From assembly GCF_029989365.1 (NCBI RefSeq), contig NZ_JAPRAQ010000009.1, positions 1-64,000 on the forward strand: DNA of 64,000 bases, in the 5' to 3' direction. The first letter of the stretch is position 1. Each line of letters starts with the position of its first letter. A model generated the notes under the pieces. The model was not told where the DNA came from. It saw only the letters and a program-made list of their open reading frames with translations, and did no database searches. Source of the DNA: Bradyrhizobium sp. Arg816 (GTDB lineage Bacteria > Pseudomonadota > Alphaproteobacteria > Rhizobiales > Xanthobacteraceae). Shown here one piece after another: positions 54,407-62,073 of this stretch. The position numbers were made by a program, and so were the translations under genes.

Positions 54407-55861
54407 TTACGGCGTGACCGCTCCGCGTGCGACCGCGCGCGGGGCGGTCAGTTGCTTCCATGTCGAGTTGGCGACGTGCACCGGCGAGAACGCCGGACGC
54501 TCGACGTAGTGGCCGTCGCCGGCCTCGGCGCGGAGATCGCCATCCTTCCAGACGATGCGGCCACGCGACAGCGTCGCGGCCGGTCCGCCGGTGCAGGCAA
54601 AGCCTTCGAACACGTTGTAATCGATCCGGCTCATCTGCCGCTTCGCGCTGATGGTCTCGCTCGCCCTGGGGTCCCACACCACGACATCGGCATCCGAACC
54701 GACGGCGACGGCGCCCTTGCGCGGGTAGATGTTGAGGATGCGGGCGATGTTCGCCGAAGTCACCGCGACGAACTCCTCCTTCGTCAACCGTCCCGTGGCG
54801 ACGCCCGCGGTCCACAGCAGTGCGAGCCGATCTTCGAGGCCGCCGGTGCCGTTCGGGATCTTCCTGAAATCGCCGAGCCCGAACCGCTTCTGTTCGGTGG
54901 TGAAGGCGCAATGGTCGGTGGCGACTACCTGGAGCGAGCCGGCTTGCAGGCCGGCCCAAAGGCTGTCCTGATGCGATCTGTCGCGGAACGGCGGCGACAT
55001 CACGCGCTGCGCGGAATGGTCCCAGTCCCTGTTCTGGTACTCGCCGGCATCCAGCAGCAGATGCTGGATCAGCGGCTCGCCATAGACGCGTTTCCCAGCG
55101 GCCCGTGCGCGGGCAATCGCTTCATGCGCCTCGCGGCAGCTCGTGTGGACGATGTAGACCGGCGTGCCCGTCATATCAGCGATCATGATGGCGCGGTTGG
55201 TGGCTTCGCCCTCGACCTCCGGCGGCCGTGAATAGGCGTGACCCTCGGGGCCGGTGACGCCGCGCGCGATCAGCGCTTCCTGCATCAGGGCGACGACGTC
55301 GCCGTTTTCCGCATGGACGACAGGCATGGCGCCGAGATGGGCGCAGCGCGCGAACGAGTTGTAGAGCTCGTCATCGTTCACCATCAGCGCGCCCTTGTAG
55401 GACATGAAATGCTTGAAGGTGTTGATGCCGTAGGTTTTGACCACGGTCTCCATCTCGTCATGGATCTGCTTCGACCACGACGTCACCGCCATGTGGAAGC
55501 CGTAGTCGGTCGCCGCCTTCTCGGATTTGTGCCGCCATTCCTGATAGGCCGCGAGCATCGACTGGCCGGGATCGGGCAGGCAGAAATCCACCACCATGGT
55601 GGTGCCACCGGTCAGCGCCGCCTTCGTCCCGGATTCGAAATCGTCGGCGGTCACCGTGCCCATGAACGGCATTTCGAGATGGGTATGCGGATCGATCCCG
55701 CCCGGGATGACATAGGCGCCGCCGGCATCGACGATCTCCGCGCCCGTCGGTGCATCGAGCGATGTTCCGATCGCGACGATGGTCTCGCCGTCGATCAGCA
55801 CGTCCGCACGGCGCGAATGATCATGATTGACGACGGTGCCGCCGCGGATGAGGAGGGGCAT
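54407..55861 (-). CDS. hydA: Dihydropyrimidinase (D-hydantoinase)
   Basis: A 484-residue cyclic amidohydrolase that opens 5,6-dihydropyrimidines or hydantoins to N-carbamoyl amino acids. The metal-binding set is complete: IDPHTHLEMPF (His pair), the carboxylated lysine in FKHFMSYKGAL, VVHAENGD, YIVHTSC, and the Asp of VATDHCAF. IPNGTGGLEDRL is the dihydropyrimidinase signature and SRIDYNVFEGF is near the end. Start ATG at 55861. The adjacent genes are not pyrimidine-degradation genes, so it may be expressed alone. Confidence 0.93.
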   Translation of the reverse strand: MPLLIRGGTVVNHDHSRRADVLIDGETIVAIGTSLDAPTGAEIVDAGGAYVIPGGIDPHTHLEMPFMGTVTADDFESGTKAALTGGTTMVVDFCLPDPGQSMLAAYQEWRHKSEKAATDYGFHMAVTSWSKQIHDEMETVVKTYGINTFKHFMSYKGALMVNDDELYNSFARCAHLGAMPVVHAENGDVVALMQEALIARGVTGPEGHAYSRPPEVEGEATNRAIMIADMTGTPVYIVHTSCREAHEAIARARAAGKRVYGEPLIQHLLLDAGEYQNRDWDHSAQRVMSPPFRDRSHQDSLWAGLQAGSLQVVATDHCAFTTEQKRFGLGDFRKIPNGTGGLEDRLALLWTAGVATGRLTKEEFVAVTSANIARILNIYPRKGAVAVGSDADVVVWDPRASETISAKRQMSRIDYNVFEGFACTGGPAATLSRGRIVWKDGDLRAEAGDGHYVERPAFSPVHVANSTWKQLTAPRAVARGAVTP

Positions 55862-55975
55862 GGGAGACTCCGGAGAGAGGACGAGACGCGGCGAAAGCTA
55901 AGCGTGCTGCCAGCGATGCGACAGGCGAAATTTTAGTCAGGTGCCGCCGCCAGTTTCGCTGCGCTCTCTCGGCTT

Positions 55976-56584
55976 CTACGCCGCCCGCGCGATCAAGCCG
56001 TCGATCATCGCCCGCACCAGGCCCGCGATTTCCTTCCGCAGCGCCGGCAGCGGCACGGCGACCAGCCTCTGCTCGAGCCCCAGCGCCACCATGCCATGCA
56101 CGGCCGAGAACAGGCTGCGTGCGGTGATGCCGAGCTCCTCTGCCCCTCTGTCTGGAAACAACGCTGCCAGTGGCGTGTAGATGTGGCGGAACAGCTGCAA
56201 CTGGTCGTGGACGGACCAGTCGGGGACTTCCTTGCCGGCCTCCATGCGATGCTCGAACATTGCGCGCCAGAGCTCGAGATTTTCTGCGGCGAAATCGCAA
56301 TAGGCGATCGCGATGCGGACCAGCGTCTCCTGCGGCGATGGATTGTCCGCGCTCACCGCCGCGCTGAGCACCTTGTCGAGTCGGAGTAGCGTGCGTGAGC
56401 CGACGCGCAGGACCAACTCGTCCACGTCGGCGACGAGATTGTAGACCGCGCCATTGGCGCAGCCGATCTCGCGGGCGAGATCGCGGGTTTTTAGACCCGC
56501 CAACCCTCGCTCAGCAATCATCCGCTCGGCCGCCTGAATCAGGTCGGCCCGCAGTTTCTCTCGACGTTCCAAGGCTTTAGTCAT
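55976..56584 (-). CDS. TetR family regulator of the pspA-yiaA operon
   Basis: A 202-residue repressor: N-terminal HTH (about 10-55: LIQAAERMIAERGLAGLKTRDLAREIGCANGAVYNLVADVDEL) and a helical ligand domain with TetR_C-like features (GMVALGLEQRL). It is divergent from the pspA-like gene over a 103-base gap with three matching palindromes, so it should repress both directions. The ligand is unknown. ATG at 56584. Confidence 0.92.
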   Translation of the reverse strand: MTKALERREKLRADLIQAAERMIAERGLAGLKTRDLAREIGCANGAVYNLVADVDELVLRVGSRTLLRLDKVLSAAVSADNPSPQETLVRIAIAYCDFAAENLELWRAMFEHRMEAGKEVPDWSVHDQLQLFRHIYTPLAALFPDRGAEELGITARSLFSAVHGMVALGLEQRLVAVPLPALRKEIAGLVRAMIDGLIARAA

Positions 56585-56599
56585 TTGTTAATCAAATTC

Positions 56600-56671
56600 T
56601 TGAGCGACGCTCAAAAATATATTGAACGATGTTCAAGATCTCTGCTACAAACCATCCGTGAGCAACGCTCA
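56600..56671. promoter_or_regulatory. Three palindromic TetR operators
   Basis: TTGAGCGACGCTCAA (56600-56614), TTGAACGATGTTCAA (56622-56636) and TGAGCAACGCTCA (56659-56671) share the consensus TTGARCNNNGYTCAA. Centres are 22 and 36 bases apart, so sites one and two lie on the same helical face. The first overlaps the TetR gene's promoter region and the third lies just before the pspA ribosome site. Confidence 0.85.
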
Positions 56672-56687
56672 TAACAGGGAGCAGCAA

Positions 56688-57383
56688 ATGTTCAAGACCG
56701 TAGTGACACTTTTCCGCGGCAGCGTGGCCGCCGCGGGCGAGGAACTGGAAGACCGGACGGCCCTTCTGATCCTCGACCAGCAGATGCGCGATGCGGCCGC
56801 CGCCGTCGAGCGCAGCAAGCGGACGCTGGCGCTGGCGATCGCCCAGGACCAGCAGGAAGGCCGCAAGCTCGAAGCGACCGTCGCCCGCATCGCCGATCTC
56901 GAGACCCGTGCGGTTGCGGCGCTCGACGGTGGCCGCGAGGATCTCGCCAAGGACGCGGCCGAAGCCATCGCGGGCCTGGAGGCCGATCGCGATGCGGCGA
57001 TGACCGCACGCGCATTGTTCGCGACCGAGATCATCAGGCTGAAGCGCCATGTCGCGAGCGCGCAGGCCCGCATCACCGAGCTCGATCGCGGCCGTCGTGT
57101 CGCCCGTGCCTCGGAAGCGGTGCGCTCGCTTCGCCGCAGCGGCATCGAGGCGGCACGTCCTTACGAATCCACGCTGCCGGAGGCGGAGAGCACCTTGAGG
57201 CGCCTGCGCGACCGACAGATGGAAGCCCAGGCCGCTGACGACGCGCTGGTCGAGCTCGATGCGGCCTCCGGTCCGCTCGCCACTGCGGAACGGCTCGCCG
57301 AGCAGGGCTTTGGCCCCCGGCTCAAGACGACCGCGGACGACGTGCTGGTGCGGTTGAAGTCCAAGCGCATGCCGACTGCCTGA
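56688..57383 (+). CDS. PspA/IM30 family protein
   Basis: A 231-residue alpha-helical protein made almost wholly of coiled coil, with the N-terminal FKTVVTLFRGSVAAAGEEL that is typical of PspA, then RTALLILDQQMRDAAAAVERS and several long heptad-repeat helices. PspA/IM30 proteins form ESCRT-III-like assemblies on stressed membranes. It is shorter and less acidic than E. coli PspA and may be a rhizobial subtype. AGGGAG is seven bases before the ATG at 56688. It is followed by a YiaA gene and controlled by the TetR palindromes. Confidence 0.88.
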   Translation: MFKTVVTLFRGSVAAAGEELEDRTALLILDQQMRDAAAAVERSKRTLALAIAQDQQEGRKLEATVARIADLETRAVAALDGGREDLAKDAAEAIAGLEADRDAAMTARALFATEIIRLKRHVASAQARITELDRGRRVARASEAVRSLRRSGIEAARPYESTLPEAESTLRRLRDRQMEAQAADDALVELDAASGPLATAERLAEQGFGPRLKTTADDVLVRLKSKRMPTA

Positions 57384-57423
57384 TCCCAAACCCCATCATC
57401 ATTCGAACCGACAGGAGACCATC

Positions 57424-57699
57424 ATGAACCAGAACGGCCAGCCCCACAGCAGCGCCTGGGTGACCTTCACTTACGCGTCCTTCGCAGCCTCCGCGTTCCT
57501 CGTCGCCATCGGCATCTTCTTCCTGCCGATCGATCTCTGGATGAAGGGCTATCTCACCATGGGCATCGTGATGCTGATCCAGACCTGCATCACCTTGACC
57601 AAGACGGTGCGCGACAATCACGAGAGCAGCCGGCTGGTGAACCGGATCGAGGATGCCAGGGCCGAGCGCCTGCTGATGGAAGTCTCCAAGGCGGCTTGA
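57424..57699 (+). CDS. YiaA/YiaB family inner-membrane protein
   Basis: A 91-residue protein with two membrane helices (about 13-33 and 40-62) and a cytosolic tail. The family pattern FASFAASAFLVAIGIFFLP-type (here FTYASFAASAFLVAIGIFFL) and MKGYLTMGIVMLIQTCITLTKTVRD matches YiaAB. GGAGA is seven bases ahead of the ATG. Only 40 bases separate it from pspA; the pair is probably one operon responding to membrane stress, as PspA relatives often lie beside small membrane proteins. Confidence 0.87.
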   Translation: MNQNGQPHSSAWVTFTYASFAASAFLVAIGIFFLPIDLWMKGYLTMGIVMLIQTCITLTKTVRDNHESSRLVNRIEDARAERLLMEVSKAA

Positions 57700-57713
57700 G
57701 GCGAGAGCGCAAA

Positions 57714-57743
57714 GAGCGGAGGATGCCCCGGCATCCACCGCTC
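57714..57743 (+). terminator. Hairpin after the pspA-yiaA operon
   Basis: GAGCGG-A-GGATGCC pairs with GGCATCC-A-CCGCTC around CC, a 13-bp interrupted stem, 14 bases past the yiaA stop. There is no T run, so it may stabilise the 3' end rather than terminate. Confidence 0.45.
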
Positions 57744-57918
57744 GCGCCGAGAGACCATCCATCATCGAGTAGCGCGGAGCTTTGTATCGCGCCTGCGAAA
57801 TGCAACCGAGCCATGACGGATCGCGCGGGCGGGCGACCTTGCGCACCAGCGCGGTCAGGGGCACTCTGCGCAAGCGGCGCACAGGAACGCCGCCAATAAG
57901 ATTGCGCGAGGAAGCTTC

Positions 57919-58980
57919 ATGGCGGTGACGCGGATCGACTGCGATATCCACCCGGCGGTTGGTGGCACGCGCACGACACTGCTTCCCTATCTCAGCGATC
58001 ACTGGAAAGAGCAGGTCGTGAGCCGCGCTATCGACGGGCTCGATCTCACCTCCTATCCGCCGAGCATGCCGCTCACGGGCCGCGCCGACTGGCGGCCGGC
58101 CAATGGCGCCAAGCCCGGCTCCGATCTCGCGATGGTGCAGAAGGGCGCGTTCGAGCAGCTGGGTGCGAGCCACGCGATCCTCAACGTGCTCTATGGCGCA
58201 CAGGCCGTGTTCGACGCCTACATGGCGGCGGACTTCTGCAGGGCCATCAACGACTGGATCGCGGCCGAATGGCTGTCGTGCGATCCCCGCCTGCGCGCCT
58301 CCATCGTGGTGCCGATGCAGGACCCGGATCTCGCGATCGAGGAGATCGAGCGCCGCGCCGGCGACAATCGTTTTGTCTCCATCCTGGTGTTGGCGCAGGG
58401 CGAGACGCTGCTGGGACGGCGGCATTTCTGGCCGGTCTACCGGCTCGCCGAGAAGTACAGGCTGCCGCTCGCGATCCATGCCGGCACGCAATATCGGCAA
58501 GCGCCTAGCTCGGCCGGCTGGCCGTCGCACCGCTACGAATATTACTTCGTCGAGGCCCAGGCGTTTCAGGCGCAGATCCTGAGCCTCATTTATGAAGGCG
58601 TTTTCGGCAAGTTTCCGAACCTGAAGGTCGTGCTGATGGAATCAGGCGTGAGCTGGCTGCCGGCCTTCATGTGGCGCGCCAACAAGACCTGGCGCGGCGT
58701 CCGCGTCGAGGTTCCCTGGGTCGAACGCGAGCCGGCCGCGATCATCCGCGACAATTTCCGCGTCACCATGCAGCCCTTCGATGCGCCGACTGATGCAAAA
58801 AGCGTCGAGGAGATCATCGACCAGATCGGCTCCGAAAAGATGTTTTTGTTCGCGTCCGACTATCCGCACTGGCAGTTCGATGGCGACGATCCGATCCCGC
58901 CGCACCTGCCGAAGAGCATCATCGCGAAGATGTGCGTCGACAATCCGCTGGAGACGTTTCCGCGGTTATCGCTGAATTGA
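57919..58980 (+). CDS. Amidohydrolase family (PF04909) protein A
   Basis: A 353-residue TIM-barrel metal enzyme of the Amidohydro_2 family, which includes decarboxylases and hydrolases of aromatic acids. Metal motif RIDCDIHPAVG at the start, AIHAGTQYR, a conserved GRRHFWPVYRLAE, LMESGVSWLPAFMWR and the C-terminal SDYPHWQFDGDDP. It is closely parallel to the next gene (for instance DPRLRASI vs DPRLKASI), so they arose by tandem duplication. GAGGAAG lies before the ATG. Substrate unknown; likely a step in carbon-source breakdown. Confidence 0.87.
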   Translation: MAVTRIDCDIHPAVGGTRTTLLPYLSDHWKEQVVSRAIDGLDLTSYPPSMPLTGRADWRPANGAKPGSDLAMVQKGAFEQLGASHAILNVLYGAQAVFDAYMAADFCRAINDWIAAEWLSCDPRLRASIVVPMQDPDLAIEEIERRAGDNRFVSILVLAQGETLLGRRHFWPVYRLAEKYRLPLAIHAGTQYRQAPSSAGWPSHRYEYYFVEAQAFQAQILSLIYEGVFGKFPNLKVVLMESGVSWLPAFMWRANKTWRGVRVEVPWVEREPAAIIRDNFRVTMQPFDAPTDAKSVEEIIDQIGSEKMFLFASDYPHWQFDGDDPIPPHLPKSIIAKMCVDNPLETFPRLSLN

Positions 58981-59030
58981 CGCATGATCCGGAAAAGTGG
59001 GTACCGGTTTTCCGATAAGATCATGCGCAA
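58981..59030. repeat. RIME-like palindromic repeat, copy 2
   Basis: CGCATGATCCGGAAAAGTGG and ACCGGTTTTCCGATAAGATC with ATGCGC form inverted arms. Same family as 4474-4566. It lies between the two amidohydrolase paralogues, inside a likely operon. Confidence 0.8.
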
Positions 59031-59051
59031 ACAAAAAGTTTGGAGGATCGC

Positions 59052-60164
59052 ATGAGTGACGTCATCGACCGCCCGCTGCTCGACGAAGAAAAGCCCGCCA
59101 CCTCGCGGTTGCGCATCGTCGATTGCGACGTGCATCCGAGCCTGCGCTCGACCGACGATCTCAACGAGTTCCTGCCGAAACGCTGGCAGCAGCATCTGAA
59201 GGAATATGGCAGCCATCTGCGCACGCCGTATCTCTTCACCACGCCCTATCCGCGATCCTCGCCACTGATCGCGCGGCGCGATGCGTGGCCGCCGACCGGC
59301 GGGCCGCCCGGCTCCGATCTGGCCTTCATGCAGAAGCAGCATCTCGATCCGCTCGATGTCGAGTTCGGGATTCTGCAGGTGCTTGATCTCTTCATCTTCT
59401 CGCAACAGAACCTGGAATTCGGCGCCGCGATCCAGCGCGCCATCAATGACTGGCAGCTGGCGTTCTGGTCGCATCGTGATCCGCGCCTGAAGGCTTCGAT
59501 CCTGGTCGGGCAGGATGGCGTGGATCTCGCCATCGCCGAGATCGAGCGCTGCGCCAAAATCGGCGAATACATCCAGATCAATGTTTCTCCGCGCGCCAAC
59601 GAGCCGCTCGGCCGCCGCCGTTACTGGCCGATCTACGAGCGTGCGCAAGAGTTGGACCTGCCGCTCGGCATCCATGTCGGCGGCTATGGCGGGCATCCGC
59701 CGACCGGCGGCGGCTGGCCGTCCTATTATGTCGAGGAGCACCAGTCCAACGCGCACACCATCGCGGCGCAGCTTGCGAGCCTCGTCATCGAGGGCGTGCC
59801 TGAGCGGTTTCCCAAGCTGAAGATCGTCTTCATCGAGGGCGGGTTCGGCTGGATCCCGTCGGCGGTGTGGCGGATGGACCAGCATTTCGAGCGCTTCCGC
59901 AGCGAGGTGCCGCATCTCAGGCGCAAGCCGTCCGAATATGTCCGCGAGCATTTCTGGTTCACGACGCAGCCGATCGACGAGCCCGACGAGGCGCGGCATC
60001 TGCGTTCGCTGATCGAATGGGTCGGCATCGACAGGCTGCTGTTCTCGTCGGACTATCCGCACTGGGATTTCGACGATCCGCGCTTCGCCTTCAAGACGCC
60101 GCTGACGGAGGCCGAGCGGAAGAAGATCTTCAGCACCAATGCCCGCGCGGTCTACAAGTTCTGA
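59052..60164 (+). CDS. Amidohydrolase family (PF04909) protein B
   Basis: A 370-residue paralogue of the preceding protein, with the same motifs: RIVDCDVHPSL, the GRRRYWPIYERAQ block, GIHVGGYGGHPPTGGGW, IVFIEGGFGWIPSAVWRMDQH, and C-terminal LLFSSDYPHWDFDDPRF. GGAGG six bases ahead of the ATG at 59052 selects this start over the ATG at 59040. A Rieske-type ferredoxin gene follows 22 bases later. Metal-dependent hydrolysis or decarboxylation is expected. Confidence 0.88.
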   Translation: MSDVIDRPLLDEEKPATSRLRIVDCDVHPSLRSTDDLNEFLPKRWQQHLKEYGSHLRTPYLFTTPYPRSSPLIARRDAWPPTGGPPGSDLAFMQKQHLDPLDVEFGILQVLDLFIFSQQNLEFGAAIQRAINDWQLAFWSHRDPRLKASILVGQDGVDLAIAEIERCAKIGEYIQINVSPRANEPLGRRRYWPIYERAQELDLPLGIHVGGYGGHPPTGGGWPSYYVEEHQSNAHTIAAQLASLVIEGVPERFPKLKIVFIEGGFGWIPSAVWRMDQHFERFRSEVPHLRRKPSEYVREHFWFTTQPIDEPDEARHLRSLIEWVGIDRLLFSSDYPHWDFDDPRFAFKTPLTEAERKKIFSTNARAVYKF

Positions 60165-60185
60165 GCAAAGAGGTTCTGAAAGGAT

Positions 60186-60599
60186 ATGGCCCGTCACATC
60201 GTCGCGCGCACCTCGGAGATCCCGCCCGGCGGTAACAAGGTCGTCGATATCGCGGGCCGCGACATCGTCGTGTTCCACGTCAATGGCGAGTTCTTCGCAC
60301 TGCTGAACCGATGCCCGCATGAGGGCGCGCCGCTGGAGAAGGCGGCATGCGTGGCGCGGCTGACCTCGCCCGAGCCCGGCGTCTATGAGCGTTCGCGCGT
60401 CGGCGAGATGCTGCGCTGTCCCTGGCACGGCTGGGAATTCGACATGCGCAACGGCCAATCCTGGTTCGATCCGAAACGGGTCAAGATCCGGTCCTATCCG
60501 GTCGCGGTGGAGCGTGGCGAAGAGTTGCAGAAGGGCCCGTACGTCGCCGAGACGTTTCCGGTGCATGTCGAAGACAGCTATGTGATTGTCGAGGTCTGA
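60186..60599 (+). CDS. Rieske [2Fe-2S] ferredoxin
   Basis: A 137-residue small iron-sulfur protein with a Rieske cluster: NRCPHEGAPLEKAACV and LRCPWHGWEFDMRNG carry the two Cys and two His ligands (C-P-H and C-P-W-H). It resembles the electron-carrier ferredoxins of dioxygenase or CMP-type oxygenase systems, but a linked oxygenase is not visible nearby. AAGG precedes the ATG. It is co-transcribed with the amidohydrolases, which suggests a role in the same pathway or in an unlinked one. Confidence 0.92.
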   Translation: MARHIVARTSEIPPGGNKVVDIAGRDIVVFHVNGEFFALLNRCPHEGAPLEKAACVARLTSPEPGVYERSRVGEMLRCPWHGWEFDMRNGQSWFDPKRVKIRSYPVAVERGEELQKGPYVAETFPVHVEDSYVIVEV

Positions 60600-60672
60600 G
60601 CCGGCATTGCCGATTGAGATTCCAACGCAGGTGCGTTATGGCTCTCGCGCTTTCCAGAGGCGGAGATGAGCT

Positions 60673-60879
60673 TTGTCGAAACAATCCCTGCGTGAGGAGG
60701 CCGAGCGCCTGATCCGCGAATCGATGGAAAAGAAGACCATCGTCGTCAAGCAGGGCTCGACCCGCATCGAGGCCGTCTGCGGCAAGTGCGGCGCGCCGAA
60801 CCGGGTGCAGGCGGAAAAGGGCCAGAGCCGGGTCAAATTCGCGTGCAAGAATTGCGGGCACCAGCAAGAAACGCTGTAG
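60673..60879 (+). CDS. Small zinc-ribbon protein
   Basis: A 68-residue protein starting with a TTG at 60673, with GGAG about nine bases ahead. The polar helical N-terminus (SKQSLREEAERLIRESMEKK) is followed by a zinc ribbon: CGKCGAPNR and CKNCGHQQ with four cysteines. Such proteins are small nucleic-acid- or protein-binding adaptors. A 73-base gap separates it from the Rieske gene. No known family name; TTG start lowers confidence a little. Confidence 0.7.
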   Translation: MSKQSLREEAERLIRESMEKKTIVVKQGSTRIEAVCGKCGAPNRVQAEKGQSRVKFACKNCGHQQETL

Positions 60880-60918
60880 GGCGTTTGCGCGGTATTGCCG
60901 CGCCGCGAGTGCTCTTGC

Positions 60919-61036
60919 TCCTCATCCCGAGGAGCCCGCTGAAAGCGGGCGTCTCGAAGGATCGAGGCCCGAGCCGCCTCAGCCGGGCCTGCATGGTTCA
61001 AGACGCGCGCAAGGGCGCGCTCCTCACCATGAGGGT
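60919..61036. repeat. Dispersed inverted repeat (CTCATCCTGAGGAGC type), copy 2
   Basis: Opens TCCTCATCCCGAGGAGCC, closes GCGCTCCTCACCATGAGG, with CGTCTCGAAGGAT and the degenerate GTTCAAGACGCGCGC inside. Diverged copy of 6222-6325. It lies between the convergent zinc-ribbon and SDR genes. Confidence 0.75.
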
Positions 61037-61043
61037 CTGATAG

Positions 61044-61889
61044 TTACTCCCCGTCCACAAATCTCTTGAACGCATCCGCATAGTCCGCATGCCAACGTGA
61101 CAGCGGCGGGCGGTTCTCGACGATGTCTCCCGCCGCCCACAGCATCCGCTTCTCGTCGAGCGCGCGCGGCACGTCGTTGTCCGGGCAGAGGATATAGAAG
61201 TCGTCGGCCTCCAGCCGCGCCAGCATGAAATCCACGGTCTGCTCAGCCGTCCAGGCTCCGGCCGGCTTCTCGGTGCGGCCCCTTGCGGTGAGGCCGGTGA
61301 AGACGAAGCCGGGAATCAGCAGATGCGCGGTGATGCGGCAGTCCTTCGTGTTGCGCAGCTCGTGCTGCAGCGCTTCCGTAAAAGCCTTCACGCCGGCCTT
61401 GGAGACGTTGTAGGCGGGATCGCCGGGCGGCGTGGTGATGCCCTGCTTCGACCCGGTGTTGATGATGAGGCCGCGCCTGCCGCGCGCGATCATGTTGGCT
61501 GCGAAGATGCGCGAGCCGTTGATGATGCCCCACATGTTGACGCCGATGATGCGCTGCCAGTTGTCGGGCTCGCCGAACAGCGTGCTGCCCGGCTGGATGC
61601 CGGCATTGTTCATGAGGATGTCGGTACCGCCGAAGCGCTCGCGCACGCCCCGTTCGAGTTCCGTCACGCTCTCGGCCTTGCTGACATCGGCGGCGAACGT
61701 CATCACATGTGTGGCAGGCGTGACGGATGACAGCTTTGTTGCGGCTTCCGCGAGCCGCGCCTGGTCCACATCTGCGATGCACACCTTCATGCCGGCGCGC
61801 GCGAAGGCCAGCGCGGCTGCCAATCCGATACCGGATGCGCCGCCCGTGATCACGGCGACATTGTCTTTGACGATGGCGGAATGTGGCAT
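61044..61889 (-). CDS. Short-chain dehydrogenase/reductase
   Basis: A 281-residue classical SDR. NAD(P)-binding ITGGASGIGLAAALAFARAG, structural MNNAGIQPG, catalytic NTGSKQG (Ser) and YNVSKAGVKAF (Tyr and Lys) are all present. The C-terminal part FYILCPDNDVPRALDEKRMLWAAGD is longer than in small SDRs. It probably oxidises a hydroxy compound. The ATG at 61889 has GGAG eight bases ahead. It is on the opposite strand to its neighbours and divergent from the aldehyde dehydrogenase. Confidence 0.92.
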   Translation of the reverse strand: MPHSAIVKDNVAVITGGASGIGLAAALAFARAGMKVCIADVDQARLAEAATKLSSVTPATHVMTFAADVSKAESVTELERGVRERFGGTDILMNNAGIQPGSTLFGEPDNWQRIIGVNMWGIINGSRIFAANMIARGRRGLIINTGSKQGITTPPGDPAYNVSKAGVKAFTEALQHELRNTKDCRITAHLLIPGFVFTGLTARGRTEKPAGAWTAEQTVDFMLARLEADDFYILCPDNDVPRALDEKRMLWAAGDIVENRPPLSRWHADYADAFKRFVDGE

Positions 61890-62073
61890 GGCTGGTCTCC
61901 GGGGGAAGGGCACGGTCGAGCTATAACATGGCGCTCGCGCGACCCTGCACAAGTCGGCATGGGAGGTCTTCGTTCTACGCCGCCTTTACGCCTCTCCGCC
62001 ACCGCTGTATCCTCGTCGACTTAACGATCCCGCCCAGATCGAACCAATCAATCATTTGACAGGGAGTGCAGCC

